This document shows, in pieces, positions 36,208 to 47,804 of a DNA stretch of 64,000 nt. The stretch comes from an uncultured Porphyromonadaceae bacterium. Its GTDB lineage: Bacteria; Bacteroidota; Bacteroidia; Bacteroidales; Muribaculaceae. The stretch is taken from contig CAMWNI010000001.1 of the NCBI GenBank assembly GCA_947175545.1, positions 310,001 through 374,000 on the forward strand, read 5' to 3'. The stretch's first letter is position 1; the number at the start of each line of letters is the position of its first letter. Position numbers and translations under genes: made by a program. The notes under the pieces were generated by a model. It had not been told where the DNA came from and searched no databases. It saw only the letters and a program-made list of their open reading frames with translations.

Positions 36208-37362
36208 ATGAAAAAGAGTTTATTGTCACTTTCAATCGCCACGTTTGCCCTTGGAATTGCCGAATTCGGAATGATGGGCGTTCTTGGTGATGTGGTTTCC
36301 GGTCTTGGGGTCTCGGTTACCGAAGCCGGCCATCTGATTTCTGCTTATTCACTCGGAGTTGCCGTCGGCGCTCCGTTGCTCATCGTGTTTCGGCGGTTGC
36401 CATTGAAGCGTCTGATGCTGATTTTGGGAGCCGTGATTTTTCTTGGGAACCTTATGGCGGCGATTTCAGTAGGGTTCAGGATGCTTCTGGTTGCACGTTT
36501 TGTTTCCGGCTTGCCTCACGGGGCGTTTTTCGGCGCCGGGGCTATAGTCTGTTCGCGTCTGGCCAATAAGGGCGAGGGGGCGCGGGCTGTTGCGGTGATG
36601 GTCGGCGGTATGACTGTTGCGAATCTTGGAGGAGTGCCGTTTGTTACGTTCTTTTCTAACCTCTGGAACTGGCGTTTTGCGTTTGCGGTTGTTGCCTTGG
36701 TCGGTATGCTCGCTTTCGGAGCGATGGCAATGTGGTTGCCACGAATGGCACCGCTGCCTGATTCGGGACTGAAGGGACAGTTCCGTTTTTTGCGCTTGCG
36801 CGCGCCATGGCTGATTTATGCAGGAGTGTTTTTCGGACAGGCCTCGGTTTACTGCTGGTTCAGTTATGTTGACCCGATAATGACGGAAGTCACTGGTTTT
36901 TCGTCGGGAGCAATGACGTGGGTTATGATGCTTGCCGGGGCTGGCATGGTTGGCGGTAATGCCTTTAGTGGCAAGTTGGCCGACCGATATGGAGCGGCAC
37001 GCGTGAGCGGCACGATTGCGCTGCTGCTTGTTGCGGTAATGACCGGAGTTTATTTCTCTGCCCATGTCAAAGTCCTGTCACTCATGTTGATGACCCTGGC
37101 AACGGCCGGACTGTTCGGCATTGGCGGACCTTTGCAGTATCTGATTGTCCGTTATGCCAAAGGAGGCGAAATGCTTGGCGGAGCGGGCATTCAGATTGCG
37201 TTTAATGTCAGCAATGCGGTGTCGGCGACGGTTGGCGGAGCGGCAATCCATGCCGGTTTCGGCCTTGCCTCGCCCGCCTTGATCGGGGTGCCGTTTGCCG
37301 CCATCGGAGCGGCCGCTCTTTTCCTGCTTGACCGAGCCGAAAAGGACCCGCTCGTGGCATGA
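36208..37362 (+). CDS. MFS transporter (AraJ/sugar-efflux-like)
   Basis: Twelve-helix inner-membrane secondary transporter, probably an exporter. FALGIAEFGMMGVLGDV and SGLPHGAFFGAGAIV near the second and fourth helices are typical of the arabinose-efflux/AraJ group, as is the 384-aa length. The substrate cannot be read from sequence. It stands alone between aroK and the str operon. Confidence 0.88.
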   Translation: MKKSLLSLSIATFALGIAEFGMMGVLGDVVSGLGVSVTEAGHLISAYSLGVAVGAPLLIVFRRLPLKRLMLILGAVIFLGNLMAAISVGFRMLLVARFVSGLPHGAFFGAGAIVCSRLANKGEGARAVAVMVGGMTVANLGGVPFVTFFSNLWNWRFAFAVVALVGMLAFGAMAMWLPRMAPLPDSGLKGQFRFLRLRAPWLIYAGVFFGQASVYCWFSYVDPIMTEVTGFSSGAMTWVMMLAGAGMVGGNAFSGKLADRYGAARVSGTIALLLVAVMTGVYFSAHVKVLSLMLMTLATAGLFGIGGPLQYLIVRYAKGGEMLGGAGIQIAFNVSNAVSATVGGAAIHAGFGLASPALIGVPFAAIGAAALFLLDRAEKDPLVA

Positions 37363-37413
37363 GTAAACAGATTAAATAAAATTCATTAGTAGCTGAAATT
37401 CAGGCGTAAAAAG

Positions 37414-37445
37414 TTTGCGAGAGTGAAAATAAAATCGTAACTTTG
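37414..37445 (+). promoter_or_regulatory. str operon promoter
   Basis: TTTG (37414-37417), exactly 20 nt, TAACTTTG (37438-37445): a full consensus match. Transcription should start near 37451, leaving a leader of about 140 nt before rpsL. Confidence 0.85.
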
Positions 37446-37592
37446 CAGCGGAAATCAAAGCATTATGATGCGATGTGCGATGCTAACACCTTGAGGGTGA
37501 GGGCAATGCGCGGCGCACATAGTGTCGGAGAAATCTGCAAATAAGTAAACCAAATTATATAAACCAACAGTAATCAACAGTTAAAAACTAAG
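37446..37592 (+). other. Structured 5' leader of the str operon
   Basis: ATGTGCG (37473-37479) pairs with CGCACAT (37514-37520), enclosing a second hairpin CACC-TTGAG-GGTG (37487-37499) and a possible TGC/GCA pair outside it (37481-37483 with 37503-37505). The rest before the ATG is A-rich. A nested stem in a ribosomal-protein leader suggests protein-mediated control, but no known motif was matched. Confidence 0.5.
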
Positions 37593-37997
<405 letters not shown>

Positions 37998-38196
37998 AGC
38001 CTGAAGCGTTACTAAAACAATCAAACAAACCGAACAAGAATTTTTAATCTGTCGTTCGTTTCGTTTGGTCGGCTAACAGAAAAACTAAATATCGGTTGAG
38101 TAAACGAGGGTCGGAGGACCTGAGTTGAAGAAGATGACACGAGAGTTACAGACAGCCCACCCCGAAATTTGAAGACACAAAGCGAAAACTAAAGAA
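37998..38196 (+). other. Long rpsL-rpsG intercistronic region
   Basis: 199 nt without an ORF, in an operon where other gaps are mostly under 100 nt. A small GGTC-GGAG-GACC hairpin lies at 38109-38120. No -7 box was seen. In E. coli the S12-S7 gap is the S7 autoregulatory site; a similar role here is inference. Confidence 0.45.
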
Positions 38197-38673
38197 ATGA
38201 GAAAGGCAAAGCCTAAGAAGCGGGTAGTTCTCCCCGATCCTATGTTTCATGATGTCAAGGTGACCAAGTTTGTGAATCACCTGATGTATGACGGCAAAAA
38301 GAACACCGCGTTCACCATTTTTTATAGCGCACTTGAGACAGTTAAGTCTAAGATGCCCAACGAGGAAAAGACCGCTCTTGAAATCTGGAAGCAGGCCCTC
38401 GATAATATCACTCCGCTGGTTGAGGTTAAGAGCCGCCGTGTTGGTGGTGCAACCTTCCAGGTGCCGACTGAGATTCGCGCCGACCGCAAGGAGTCTATTT
38501 CAATGAAGAACCTTATTATTTATGCCCGCAAGCGTGGCGGCAAGACTATGGCCGATAAGCTCGCTGCAGAGATTGTTGATGCTTATAACGAACAGGGCGG
38601 CGCATTCAAGCGCAAGGAAGATATGCATAAGATGGCCGAGGCCAACCGCGCATTCGCTCACTTCCGTTTCTAA
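38197..38673 (+). CDS. rpsG: 30S ribosomal protein S7
   Basis: Primary binder that nucleates the 16S 3' domain head. The [15 protein letters not shown] start, [13 protein letters not shown] and [13 protein letters not shown] end are typical, and the 158-aa length is normal. In other bacteria S7 represses its own operon through the preceding gap, which is unusually long here. Confidence 0.99.
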   Translation: MRKAKPKKRVVLPDPMFHDVKVTKFVNHLMYDGKKNTAFTIFYSALETVKSKMPNEEKTALEIWKQALDNITPLVEVKSRRVGGATFQVPTEIRADRKESISMKNLIIYARKRGGKTMADKLAAEIVDAYNEQGGAFKRKEDMHKMAEANRAFAHFRF

Positions 38674-38703
38674 TCTCTCCAATCCCCAAGAAAGAAATCA
38701 ACA

Positions 38704-40830
38704 ATGGCAAAATCTGACGAACAGTTGAAATTTACCCGCAATATCGGCATTATGGCCCATATTGACGCCGGTAAGACCACCACTTCAGAACGTATTCTTT
38801 TCTATACCGGTCTGACTCACAAGATTGGTGAAGTGCATGATGGCGCTGCAACCATGGACTGGATGGAACAGGAGCAGGAGCGCGGTATCACTATTACCTC
38901 GGCTGCTACCACTACTTTCTGGAAGTACAATAACGAAAAATACAAAATCAACCTGATTGACACTCCGGGACACGTTGACTTCACCGTTGAGGTGGAGCGT
39001 TCGCTGCGTGTGCTTGACGGCGCTGTTGCGACATTCTGCGCAGTTGGCGGTGTTGAGCCTCAGTCGGAAACCGTTTGGCGTCAGGCTGATAAGTATAATG
39101 TTCCCCGTATCGGTTATGTCAACAAGATGGACCGCAGCGGCGCTAACTTCTTTGAGGTTGTGCGTCAGTTGAAGGACGTTCTTGGTGCCAACCCCTGTCC
39201 CATTCAGATTCCTATCGGTGCAGAAGAGACCTTCAAGGGTGTGATTGACCTGATCACTATGAAGGCAATCTTGTGGCACGATGAGTCGATGGGTGCTGAT
39301 TACAGCGTAGAGGAAATTCCCGCTAACCTTCAGGCTGAGGCCGAAGAATGGCGCGACAATATGCTTGAAAAAATCGCCGAGTTCGACGACGCTATGATGG
39401 AGAAGTATTTTGACGATCCTTCTACTATCACTGTTGAGGAAATCAAGCGCGCTCTGCGCAAGGCAACCCTCAGCATGGAAGTTGTTCCGATGATTTGCGG
39501 TTCTTCGTTCAAGAACAAGGGTGTGCAGTGTCTGCTTGACTCTGTCTGCGCTTATCTTCCCTCGCCGACCGATGCCGGTGCCGTTGAGGGTCACGCAGTT
39601 GACAACGCCGACGAAATCATCACCCGCGAGCCGTCGAGCGATGCTCCGATGTGCGCTCTCGCGTTCAAGATCGCAACTGACCCGTATGTTGGTCGTCTGA
39701 CCTTCTTCCGCGTTTATTCAGGTGATGTTGAGTCAGGCTCTTATGTACTCAACAGCCGTTCCGGTAAGAAAGAACGTGTAAGCCGTCTGTTCCAGATGCA
39801 CTCGAACAAGCAGAACCCCATGGAGAAGATTGGTTGCGGCGATATCGGTGCAGGCGTAGGCTTCAAGGATATCCGCACCGGTGACACCCTCTGTGCCGAG
39901 GGCGCTCCGATTGTTCTGGAAGCAATGGAATTCCCCGATCCCGTTATTGGTATCGCGGTTGAGCCGAAGACTCAGAAGGACCTCGAGAAACTGTCAGTTG
40001 GTTTGCAGAAGCTTGCTGAAGAGGATCCGACCTTCCGCGTTGAGACCAACGAGGAAACCGGCCAGACTGTCATCTCCGGTATGGGTGAGCTTCACCTTGA
40101 TATTATTATCGACCGTCTGCGTCGCGAATTTAAGGTTGAATGTAACCAGGGTCGTCCGCAGGTTACATATAAGGAAGCCATTACCAAACCTGTTGAGCTT
40201 CGTGAAGTGTTCAAGAAGCAGACCGGTGGTCGCGGTAAGTTCGCTGATATCATTGTTCGCGTTGAACCGGTTGACGAAGGCTTCGATGGTAACCTTCAGT
40301 TCGTTGACGAAGTTAAGGGCGGTAACATTCCTAAGGAGTTCATTCCCTCAATTCAGAAGGGCTTCCAGACTGCTATGAAGAACGGTATTCTTGCCGGCTT
40401 CCCGGTTGAACACCTGAAGGTGACCGTTATCGACGGTTCGTTCCACCCCGTTGACTCTGACCAGCTGTCGTTCGAACTCTGTGCAATCCAGGCCTTCAAG
40501 AAAGCAAGTGAAAAGGCAGGTCCGACCCTGCTTGAGCCTATCATGAAGGTTGAAGTAGTTACTCCCGAAGAGAGCATGGGTGACGTGATCGGCGACTTGA
40601 ATAAGCGTCGCGGTCAGGTTGAAGGCATGGAAACCAGCCGCAGCGGCGCGCGTGTCGTTAAGGCCAAGGCTCCTCTGGCAGAAATGTTCGGTTATGTGAC
40701 CGCCCTTCGTACGATTACCTCGGGCCGCGCAACATCGACCATGTCGTTCAGCCACTATGCAGAGGTTTCAAGCTCAATCGCCAAGAATGTTCTGACTGAA
40801 TGTCAGGGCCGAGTTGACCTGCTGAAGTAA
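38704..40830 (+). CDS. fusA: Elongation factor G
   Basis: GTPase that drives translocation on the ribosome. G1 is [10 protein letters not shown], the effector region has [12 protein letters not shown]3 is DTPGHVDF and G4 NKMD; domains II-V follow to 708 aa. It carries the canonical motifs and sits in the str operon, so it is the housekeeping factor rather than an EF-G2-type paralogue. Confidence 0.98.
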   Translation: MAKSDEQLKFTRNIGIMAHIDAGKTTTSERILFYTGLTHKIGEVHDGAATMDWMEQEQERGITITSAATTTFWKYNNEKYKINLIDTPGHVDFTVEVERSLRVLDGAVATFCAVGGVEPQSETVWRQADKYNVPRIGYVNKMDRSGANFFEVVRQLKDVLGANPCPIQIPIGAEETFKGVIDLITMKAILWHDESMGADYSVEEIPANLQAEAEEWRDNMLEKIAEFDDAMMEKYFDDPSTITVEEIKRALRKATLSMEVVPMICGSSFKNKGVQCLLDSVCAYLPSPTDAGAVEGHAVDNADEIITREPSSDAPMCALAFKIATDPYVGRLTFFRVYSGDVESGSYVLNSRSGKKERVSRLFQMHSNKQNPMEKIGCGDIGAGVGFKDIRTGDTLCAEGAPIVLEAMEFPDPVIGIAVEPKTQKDLEKLSVGLQKLAEEDPTFRVETNEETGQTVISGMGELHLDIIIDRLRREFKVECNQGRPQVTYKEAITKPVELREVFKKQTGGRGKFADIIVRVEPVDEGFDGNLQFVDEVKGGNIPKEFIPSIQKGFQTAMKNGILAGFPVEHLKVTVIDGSFHPVDSDQLSFELCAIQAFKKASEKAGPTLLEPIMKVEVVTPEESMGDVIGDLNKRRGQVEGMETSRSGARVVKAKAPLAEMFGYVTALRTITSGRATSTMSFSHYAEVSSSIAKNVLTECQGRVDLLK

Positions 40831-40870
40831 TTCACCCTCAAAGTTTAAAATAGACACAGTATATTTAAAT

Positions 40871-41176
40871 ATGAGCCAGAAAATCAGAATCAAACTGAAA
40901 TCTTACGACCACAACTTGGTTGACAAAAGCGCCGAGAAGATCGTCAAGACCGTGAAGGCCACGGGTGCAATTATCAGCGGACCGATTCCCCTGCCCACCC
41001 ACAAGCGCATCTTCACCGTTAACCGCTCCACCTTCGTTAACAAGAAGAGCCGCGAGCAGTTCCAGCTGTCATCTTTCAAGCGTCTGATCGACATCTACAA
41101 TGCGACCAACAAGACCGTTGACGCGCTGATGAAACTTGAACTCCCCAGCGGTGTTGATGTTGAAATCAAGGTGTAA
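40871..41176 (+). CDS. rpsJ: 30S ribosomal protein S10
   Basis: Head protein of the small subunit and partner of NusB in antitermination. [14 protein letters not shown] and [17 protein letters not shown] are diagnostic; 101 aa. tuf, which precedes it in many bacteria, is absent, so fusA leads directly into the S10 genes. Confidence 0.98.
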   Translation: MSQKIRIKLKSYDHNLVDKSAEKIVKTVKATGAIISGPIPLPTHKRIFTVNRSTFVNKKSREQFQLSSFKRLIDIYNATNKTVDALMKLELPSGVDVEIKV

Positions 41177-41246
41177 GGAACGCAACGAGAAAAGTTAAGA
41201 CAGAAAACTTAGAAATAAATAATAACCACTCAAAAACTACAAAGAA

Positions 41247-41864
41247 ATGCCAGGATTAATTGGAAAAAAAATCGGAATGACATCCGTTTTCAGTGCCGAC
41301 GGCAAGAACGTGCCGTGCACTGTTATCGAAGTAGGCCCCTGCGTAGTTACCCAGGTTAAGACTGTTGAGACCGATGGTTATGCTGCCCTTCAGCTCGGCT
41401 TCGAGGAAAAGAAGGAGAAGCACACAACCAAGCCCATGGCTGGTCACTTCAAGAAAGCCGGTGTAGCTCCCCAGCGCCACTTGGCCGAGTTCTCAGGTTT
41501 TGAAGGCGAGCATAACCTCGGTGACACATTCACCGTTGAACTCTTCGAGGAGGGCGGCTTCGTCGACATCGTGGGTACCAGCAAGGGTAAAGGATTCCAG
41601 GGCGTAGTTAAGCGCCACGGTTTCGGTGGCGTTGGCCAAAGCACCCATGGCCAGCACAACCGTCTGCGTGCCCCCGGTTCAATCGGCGCCTGCTCATATC
41701 CCGCCAAAGTGTTCAAGGGTATGCGCATGGCAGGTCAGACCGGTAACGAACGTGTTACTGTGCAGAACCTCCAGGTGCTGAAAGTTATTCCCGAACACAA
41801 CATCCTCATGATCAAGGGTTCCGTTCCCGGAGCCAAAGGTTCAATCGTAATCGTAGAGAAGTAA
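41247..41864 (+). CDS. rplC: 50S ribosomal protein L3
   Basis: Early-assembly large-subunit protein reaching the peptidyl-transferase centre. [12 protein letters not shown] and the conserved loop [21 protein letters not shown] carry the usual signature. The 205-aa length is normal. Only 3 nt separate it from rplD. Confidence 0.98.
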   Translation: MPGLIGKKIGMTSVFSADGKNVPCTVIEVGPCVVTQVKTVETDGYAALQLGFEEKKEKHTTKPMAGHFKKAGVAPQRHLAEFSGFEGEHNLGDTFTVELFEEGGFVDIVGTSKGKGFQGVVKRHGFGGVGQSTHGQHNRLRAPGSIGACSYPAKVFKGMRMAGQTGNERVTVQNLQVLKVIPEHNILMIKGSVPGAKGSIVIVEK

Positions 41865-41867
41865 GTA

Positions 41868-42488
41868 ATGGAACTCGCAGTATATAACATCAAGGGAGAA
41901 GACACCGGTCGTAAGGTGGTCCTTAACGACGAAGTCTTCGGCGTTGACGTGAACGAGCATGCTGTATGGCTCGATGTGAAGCAATTTCTTGCTAACCGCC
42001 GTCAGGGCACTCACAAGAGCAAGGAGCGCAGCGAAGTTTCCGGCTCTACCCGCAAACTCCACAAGCAGAAGGGTGGCGGCGGCGCACGTATCGGCGACAT
42101 CAATTCTCCGGTACTCGTTGGTGGCGGCCGTGTTTTCGGTCCCCGTCCCCGCACCTACAACTTCAAGCTCAACAAGAAGGTTAAGCAGCTCGCCCGCAAG
42201 AGCGCGCTGACCTCCAAGCTGGCCGACCAGCAGATCATGGTTGTCGAGAACTTCCAGTTCGAGGCTCCCAAGACCAAGGAGTTTGCAAGCGTTCTCAGCA
42301 ACCTGAAGCTCGCTGACAAGAAGGTCCTCTATGTCGTAGCCGCTCCGGACAAGAACGTAGCTCTGTCGCTGCGCAACCTGCCCGCATGCCGCATGACCAT
42401 TGCCGCTGACCTCAACACCTATGCAATCCTTAACAACAATATGCTCCTTCTGAGCGAAGACAGCGTTGACGTTGTTAACAATATCTAA
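41868..42488 (+). CDS. rplD: 50S ribosomal protein L4
   Basis: Exit-tunnel protein; in E. coli it also represses the S10 operon. The tunnel loop segment [20 protein letters not shown] and [13 protein letters not shown] are present. The 206-aa length is typical of Bacteroidota. Confidence 0.98.
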   Translation: MELAVYNIKGEDTGRKVVLNDEVFGVDVNEHAVWLDVKQFLANRRQGTHKSKERSEVSGSTRKLHKQKGGGGARIGDINSPVLVGGGRVFGPRPRTYNFKLNKKVKQLARKSALTSKLADQQIMVVENFQFEAPKTKEFASVLSNLKLADKKVLYVVAAPDKNVALSLRNLPACRMTIAADLNTYAILNNNMLLLSEDSVDVVNNI

Positions 42489-42511
42489 CCCCATTGAGCA
42501 ATAACAGACAC

Positions 42512-42802
42512 ATGGAAATCAGCATTCAACCCATTGTGACCGAAAAGGCAACCCGTATTGCCGAGAGTCTCAACCGCTACACCTTCCGCGTATCTCCCGA
42601 AGCCACCAAACCTGAGATTAAGGCCGTGGTTGAAGAGCTCTATGGCGTAAAGGTAACCAAAGTGAACACTATGATTGTTCGCCGCAAGCGCAAACAGCGC
42701 TGGACCAAGGGCGGCCTCATCAAGGGCGCAACTTCGCTCTGGAAAAAGGCCCTGGTCAGCGTAGCCGACGGTCAGACAATCGACTTCTACAGCAACATCT
42801 AA
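42512..42802 (+). CDS. rplW: 50S ribosomal protein L23
   Basis: Protein at the exit-tunnel rim where trigger factor and SRP dock. ATG 42512 (MEISIQPIVTEKAT) is preferred to TTG 42494 because it gives the normal N-terminus and 96 aa. Ends in DGQTIDFYSNI, typical of Bacteroidota. Confidence 0.96.
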   Translation: MEISIQPIVTEKATRIAESLNRYTFRVSPEATKPEIKAVVEELYGVKVTKVNTMIVRRKRKQRWTKGGLIKGATSLWKKALVSVADGQTIDFYSNI

Positions 42803-42816
42803 GCACAGTTCGATAA

Positions 42817-43644
42817 ATGGCAGTAAGAAAATTCAAGCCCACAACTCCGGGCCAAAGACACAAAGTTATCGGCGTATTCAAAGGTACCATCACTGCTACA
42901 ACGCCGGAAAAGTCTCTTACAGTCGGTAAGAAGTCGACCGGCGGACGTAACTCCGAAGGTCACCTCACCACTCGGTACATTGGTGGTGGTCACAAGCGCG
43001 CTTACCGTATCATTGACTTTAAGAGAAACAAGGATGGAGTTCCCGCAGTAGTAAAGAGCATCGAGTATGATCCTAACCGCTCAGCCCGCATCGCTCTGCT
43101 TTACTACGTAGACGGCACCAAGGCTTACATCATCGCCCCCAACGGCCTTGAAGTTGGCACGACTGTTGTCAGCGGTCCCGACGCTGCTCCCGAAGTGGGC
43201 AACGCCCTCCCCCTGAGCAGCATCCCCGTCGGTACTGTAGTCCATGCAATTGAACTGCGCCCGGGTCAGGGTGCCTTCATGGCACGTTCGGCCGGCACTT
43301 TCGCTCAGCTTGTTGGCCGCGAAGGTGACTACGCAATCATCAAGCTCCCTTCAGGCGAACTCCGCAAGGTGCTTTCAGCTTGCAAGGCAACGGTTGGTGT
43401 CGTTGGTAACAGCGAACACTCACTGGAGAGCAGCGGTAAGGCCGGTCGCAGCCGTTGGCTGGGTCGTCGCCCCCGCAACCGCGGTGTTGTTATGAACCCT
43501 GTTGATCACCCGATGGGTGGTGGTGAAGGCCGCGCTTCCGGTGGACATCCCCGTTCGCGTAAGGGTCTTTACAGCAAGGGCCTCAAGACTCGCGCACCGA
43601 AGAAGCAGTCTTCGAAGCTCATCATTGAAAGAAGAAAGAAGTAA
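42817..43644 (+). CDS. rplB: 50S ribosomal protein L2
   Basis: Core large-subunit protein needed for subunit joining and peptidyl transfer. [22 protein letters not shown] is the family signature with its conserved His, and the 275-aa length is normal. Confidence 0.99.
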   Translation: MAVRKFKPTTPGQRHKVIGVFKGTITATTPEKSLTVGKKSTGGRNSEGHLTTRYIGGGHKRAYRIIDFKRNKDGVPAVVKSIEYDPNRSARIALLYYVDGTKAYIIAPNGLEVGTTVVSGPDAAPEVGNALPLSSIPVGTVVHAIELRPGQGAFMARSAGTFAQLVGREGDYAIIKLPSGELRKVLSACKATVGVVGNSEHSLESSGKAGRSRWLGRRPRNRGVVMNPVDHPMGGGEGRASGGHPRSRKGLYSKGLKTRAPKKQSSKLIIERRKK

Positions 43645-43674
43645 TTGTGAACCCATAAAACACTTGATCGCAGC

Positions 43675-43944
43675 ATGAGTCGTTCATTAAAAAAAGGCCC
43701 CTTCATCAGCGTAAAGCTGGAAAAGAAGGTCAACGCGATGGAAGAGAGCGGTAAGAAGTCGGTCATTAAGACCTGGAGCCGCGCCTCAATGATTGCCCCC
43801 GAGTTTGTGGGCCACACCTTCGCAGTTCATAACGGCAACAAGTTTATCCCCGTTTACGTGACCGAAAATATGGTAGGCCACAAGCTGGGTGAATTTGCTC
43901 CGACCCGCACCTTCCGCGGCCACGCCGGCAACCGCAAAAAGTAA
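43675..43944 (+). CDS. rpsS: 30S ribosomal protein S19
   Basis: Head protein that contacts S13 and the A-site tRNA region. [19 protein letters not shown] and [18 protein letters not shown] are intact; 89 aa. Confidence 0.98.
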   Translation: MSRSLKKGPFISVKLEKKVNAMEESGKKSVIKTWSRASMIAPEFVGHTFAVHNGNKFIPVYVTENMVGHKLGEFAPTRTFRGHAGNRKK

Positions 43945-44005
43945 TTTGCCGAGCGCATAAATAAAAATCCTAACCCGAAAACAAAAGTAATTCTATACCA
44001 AACCT

Positions 44006-44410
44006 ATGGGTGTAAGAAAAAGAAACTCTGCCGAACAGAGGAAGGAGGCCAACAAGCAGGTGGCCTTCGCCAAGCTGCTCGACGTTCCTTCCAGCCCCCG
44101 CAAGATGCGCCTTGTCGTTGACATGGTACGCGGCATGGAAGTGAATCGTGCGCTGGGTGTCCTCAAATTTTCCAATAAGGAAGCCGCAGCACGTCTGGAG
44201 AAACTCGTCCGCAGTGCTGTTGCCAACTGGGAAGCCAAGAACGAGCGTAAGGCCGATGCCGGTGAACTCTACATCAGCACCATCTTCTGCTCTCCCGCTC
44301 CGATGCTCAAGCGTCTGCGCACCGCGCCTCAGGGCCGCGGCTATCGCATCCGCAAGCGCGCTAACCATGTAACCGTTGTGGTTGACACTATCGACAACAA
44401 GAAAGCATAA
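44006..44410 (+). CDS. rplV: 50S ribosomal protein L22
   Basis: Exit-tunnel protein whose beta hairpin contributes to the constriction. [18 protein letters not shown] and the hairpin region [20 protein letters not shown] are clear. 134 aa. Confidence 0.98.
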   Translation: MGVRKRNSAEQRKEANKQVAFAKLLDVPSSPRKMRLVVDMVRGMEVNRALGVLKFSNKEAAARLEKLVRSAVANWEAKNERKADAGELYISTIFCSPAPMLKRLRTAPQGRGYRIRKRANHVTVVVDTIDNKKA

Positions 44411-44439
44411 ACCCTCATCTTAAACTTAGACACAAAAGA

Positions 44440-45186
44440 ATGGGACAGAAAGTAAATCCTATCAGCAATCGTCTCGGAGTAATCCGCGGCTGGGATTCTA
44501 ACTGGAATTTCGGCCGTAAGTATGGCGACAACTTGCTTGAGGACTATAAGCTCCGCAAGTATCTGAACGTGCGTCTGGCAAAGATGAGCGTTTCACGCAT
44601 CGTTATCGAGCGCACTCTTAAACTCACAACCATCACCATCTGCACCAGCCGTCCCGGTCTGATTATCGGTAAGGGCGGCACGGAGGTCGACAAGCTCAAG
44701 GAAGAGTTGAAGAAGATTACCGACCGCGAAGTGCAGATTAACATTTTTGAAATCAAGCGTCCGGAACTCGACGCCGAGATTGTTGCCAACAGCATCGCCC
44801 GTCAGATTGAAGGCAAGGTGGCTTATCGCCGTGCTGTCAAGATGGCTATTGCAAGCACTATGCGTGCAGGCGCCGAAGGCATCAAGATTCAGATTTCAGG
44901 CCGTCTGAACGGCGCTGAAATCGCACGTAGCGAAATGTTCAAGGAAGGTCGTACTCCGTTGCACACCCTCCGTGCTGACATTGACTACGCTCTGGTCGAG
45001 GCCCATACCAAGGTCGGTGTGATTGGCGTTAAGGTGTGGATTTGCCGTGGCGAAGTATACGGCAAGCGCGACCTCGCTCCTCAGTTCACCAGCCAGGCCA
45101 AGGAAACCCGCGCACCCCGTGACGGCGGCAACGACCGCGGCAAGCGTCGCGACCGCGGCTTTAACCGTCAGCGCAATAATCGCTAA
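44440..45186 (+). CDS. rpsC: 30S ribosomal protein S3
   Basis: mRNA-entry protein with a KH domain ([20 protein letters not shown]) and the C-terminal S3 domain ([12 protein letters not shown]). The 248-aa length includes a basic, Arg/Asn-rich tail of about 30 residues that is common in Bacteroidota. Confidence 0.98.
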   Translation: MGQKVNPISNRLGVIRGWDSNWNFGRKYGDNLLEDYKLRKYLNVRLAKMSVSRIVIERTLKLTTITICTSRPGLIIGKGGTEVDKLKEELKKITDREVQINIFEIKRPELDAEIVANSIARQIEGKVAYRRAVKMAIASTMRAGAEGIKIQISGRLNGAEIARSEMFKEGRTPLHTLRADIDYALVEAHTKVGVIGVKVWICRGEVYGKRDLAPQFTSQAKETRAPRDGGNDRGKRRDRGFNRQRNNR

Positions 45187-45216
45187 ATTTCTTAACCATT
45201 TGAATCAACAGCAGAA

Positions 45217-45648
45217 ATGTTACAACCTAAGAAAACCAAATTTCGCCGCGCGCAAAAAGGCCGCATGAAAGGCGTTGCCCAGCGCGGCAATCAGCTGGCC
45301 TTCGGTTCATTTGGCATTAAGACCCTTGAGTCCAAATGGATTACCGGACGTCAGATTGAAGCTGCCCGTATCGCCGTGACCCGCTATATGCAGCGTCAGG
45401 GTCAGATCTGGATTCGCATCTTCCCGGACAAGCCTATCACTAAGAAACCCGCCGAAGTCCGAATGGGTAAAGGTAAGGGTGCGCCCGAAGGCTTTGTCGC
45501 TCCCGTGACTCCGGGTCGCATGCTGATCGAGGTCGAAGGTGTTCCCTTCGAAGTTGCAAAGGAAGCCCTCCGTCTGGCCGCCCAGAAGCTCCCCGTAATC
45601 ACCAAGTTCGTGGTGCGTCGCGACTACGATCCCTCACAGAACGTCTAA
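45217..45648 (+). CDS. rplP: 50S ribosomal protein L16
   Basis: Protein near the A site that helps place t[22 protein letters not shown] and [15 protein letters not shown] are typical. 143 aa. Confidence 0.98.
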   Translation: MLQPKKTKFRRAQKGRMKGVAQRGNQLAFGSFGIKTLESKWITGRQIEAARIAVTRYMQRQGQIWIRIFPDKPITKKPAEVRMGKGKGAPEGFVAPVTPGRMLIEVEGVPFEVAKEALRLAAQKLPVITKFVVRRDYDPSQNV

Positions 45649-45663
45649 TAACTGCCCATCATT

Positions 45664-45861
45664 ATGAAAAAAGAAGAAATCAAAGAGATGAGCACGGCTG
45701 ACCTCCAGGAGCGTCTGGCCGAGATGGAGAAGGCTTATCGTCAGCTGGTTGCCAACCACACGGTCAGCACCATCGACAATCCCGCCCAGATTACCAAGGA
45801 CCGCAAGATGATTGCCCGCGTGAAAACTGAACTTCGCGCCCGTCAGCTCGCCGGAAAATAA
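45664..45861 (+). CDS. rpmC: 50S ribosomal protein L29
   Basis: Small helical protein next to L23 at the tunnel exit. ADLQERLAEMEKAYRQL and the DNPAQITKDRKMIARVKTEL helix are characteristic; 65 aa. Confidence 0.95.
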   Translation: MKKEEIKEMSTADLQERLAEMEKAYRQLVANHTVSTIDNPAQITKDRKMIARVKTELRARQLAGK

Positions 45862-45903
45862 ATCACACCCCATTTCCGTTAAACAAGAAACAACAACTCA
45901 ATT

Positions 45904-46164
45904 ATGGAAGAACAGAGAAATCTCCGCAAAGAGCGCATCGGTGTGGTTTCAAGCAATAAGGGCGACAAAACCATCACCGTTACCGTAAAATGGAAGGAAA
46001 AACACCCCATCTACGGTAAGTTCGTCAACAAAACCAAGAAGTTCCACGCTCACGACGAGAAGAACGAATGCTCAATTGGCGATACCGTACGACTGATGGA
46101 AACCCGCCCCCTGAGCAAAACCAAGCGCTGGCGCCTGGTTGAAATCATCGAGAAGGTGAAGTAA
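45904..46164 (+). CDS. rpsQ: 30S ribosomal protein S17
   Basis: Primary 16S binder. [21 protein letters not shown] and [23 protein letters not shown] match the family signature; 86 aa. Confidence 0.98.
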   Translation: MEEQRNLRKERIGVVSSNKGDKTITVTVKWKEKHPIYGKFVNKTKKFHAHDEKNECSIGDTVRLMETRPLSKTKRWRLVEIIEKVK

Positions 46165-46229
46165 GTTTTTAACTTCACCCTCTCCATTTGACTAAAAACG
46201 AATCAACCAAATCACAGAATTTTTAGAAA

Positions 46230-46595
46230 ATGATACAGACTGAAACCCGCTTGACAGTCGCTGACAATTCCGGCGCAAAGGAAGCCCTCTGCATTCACGT
46301 GCTTGGAGGTACCGGACGCCGCTATGCGTCAGTCGGCGACATTATCGTGGTGTCGGTGAAGAGCGTTATCCCTTCATCCGATGTAAAGAAAGGCACCGTG
46401 TCGAAAGCTGTGGTCGTCCGCACTAAAAAGGAAGTACGTCGCCCCGATGGGTCATACATCCGCTTCGACGACAATGCCTGCGTTCTGCTTAACAACGCCG
46501 GTGAACTCCGCGGAACCCGCATCTTCGGCCCCGTAGCTCGCGAGCTGCGCGCCACTAACATGAAAATCGTGTCACTGGCACCCGAAGTGCTCTAA
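46230..46595 (+). CDS. rplN: 50S ribosomal protein L14
   Basis: Intersubunit-bridge protein. [19 protein letters not shown] and FGPVARELR are the expected ends of the family pattern; 121 aa. It is the first gene of the classical spc group, but no separate promoter was seen in the 65 nt before it. Confidence 0.98.
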   Translation: MIQTETRLTVADNSGAKEALCIHVLGGTGRRYASVGDIIVVSVKSVIPSSDVKKGTVSKAVVVRTKKEVRRPDGSYIRFDDNACVLLNNAGELRGTRIFGPVARELRATNMKIVSLAPEVL

Positions 46596-46618
46596 CCCCT
46601 AACCCATCTCAAACACAA

Positions 46619-46939
46619 ATGAGCAAACTACACATTAAGAAAGGCGACACCGTCTATGTCAACAGCGGTAACGACCATGGCAAAACCGGTCGTGTGCTGA
46701 GCGTTGACGTTAAAAAGCAGCGCGCCATCGTAGAGGGTCTGAACATGGTATCCAAGGCAACCAAGCCGACCGCCCAGCACCCTAACGGCGGCATCATCAA
46801 GAAAGAAGCACCCATCCACGTTTCAAACCTCAACCCCGTTGACCCTAAAACCGGCAAGCCGACCCGCGTTGGCTACGTTGTTAAGGAAGACGGCAAGAAG
46901 GTCCGAATTGCTAAAAAGTCAGGAGAGGAGATTAAATAA
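46619..46939 (+). CDS. rplX: 50S ribosomal protein L24
   Basis: KOW-domain assembly initiator ([23 protein letters not shown]). 106 aa. Its stop overlaps the L5 start by one base in TAATG, indicating coupling. Confidence 0.97.
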   Translation: MSKLHIKKGDTVYVNSGNDHGKTGRVLSVDVKKQRAIVEGLNMVSKATKPTAQHPNGGIIKKEAPIHVSNLNPVDPKTGKPTRVGYVVKEDGKKVRIAKKSGEEIK

Positions 46940-47487
46940 TGAGCGCTATAGACATTCAGAAGGACTATAAGGAACGCATCGTTCCGGCCCTTGAAAAGCA
47001 GTTTAACTACTCTACTGTTATGCAGGTACCCCGCCTTAAGAAGATTGTCATCAATCAGGGTCTCGGCGCCGCTACGCAGGACAAGAAAATCATCGAAACC
47101 GCAATCAATGAACTGACGGCCATCACCGGCCAGAAGGCAGTTCCGACTCTCTCCAAGAAGGACATCGCCCAGTTTAAGGTCCGCAAAAAAATGCCCATCG
47201 GCGCCATGGTTACCCTGCGTCGCGAAAAAATGTACGAGTTCCTGGAACGTCTCGTTCGCGTCGCCCTGCCCCGTATCCGTGACTTCAAGGGTATCGAGAG
47301 CAAACTCGACGGCCGCGGTAACTACACCCTCGGTATCACCGAGCAGATTATCTTCCCTGAAATCAACATCGACTCCGTTTCCAAGCTCCAGGGCATGAAC
47401 ATCACCTTCGTGACCACTGCCGAAACCGATGCCGAAGGCCTCGCCCTTCTCAAGGAATTTGGTCTCCCTTTCAAGAAAAACAATTGA
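46939..47487 (+). CDS. rplE: 50S ribosomal protein L5
   Basis: 5S rRNA-binding protein of the central protuberance. [14 protein letters not shown] and [22 protein letters not shown] are diagnostic; 182 aa. Confidence 0.98.
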   Translation: MSAIDIQKDYKERIVPALEKQFNYSTVMQVPRLKKIVINQGLGAATQDKKIIETAINELTAITGQKAVPTLSKKDIAQFKVRKKMPIGAMVTLRREKMYEFLERLVRVALPRIRDFKGIESKLDGRGNYTLGITEQIIFPEINIDSVSKLQGMNITFVTTAETDAEGLALLKEFGLPFKKNN

Positions 47488-47515
47488 TCCACACTTTTTA
47501 ACTGAATCGAGCAAT

Positions 47516-47794
47516 ATGGCAAAAGAATCCATGAAAGCCCGCGAGGTTAAGCGCGCAAAGCTGGTTGCAAAGTATGCCGCCAAAAAGGCTGCCCTCAAGG
47601 CTGCCGGCGACTATGAAAGCCTCCAGAAACTGCAGCTGCTGCCCAAGAACGCATCAGTTGTGCGCCTGCACAACCGCTGCTCAATCACCGGGCGCCCCAA
47701 AGGCTACATGCGCCAGTTCGGCATCAGCCGCATCCAGTTCCGTGAAATGGCCTCAGCCGGCCTTATCCCGGGCGTGCGCAAGGCCTCCTGGTAA
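47516..47794 (+). CDS. rpsN: 30S ribosomal protein S14 (zinc-free type)
   Basis: Head-assembly protein. The track ORF starts at 47429 inside rplE; ATG 47516 ([13 protein letters not shown]) is the family start and gives 92 aa. Only one Cys remains ([20 protein letters not shown]), so the Cys4 zinc site of the short form is absent. A large hairpin follows 10 nt after the stop. Confidence 0.97.
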   Translation: MAKESMKAREVKRAKLVAKYAAKKAALKAAGDYESLQKLQLLPKNASVVRLHNRCSITGRPKGYMRQFGISRIQFREMASAGLIPGVRKASW

Positions 47795-47804
47795 GCATCA
47801 GCCC

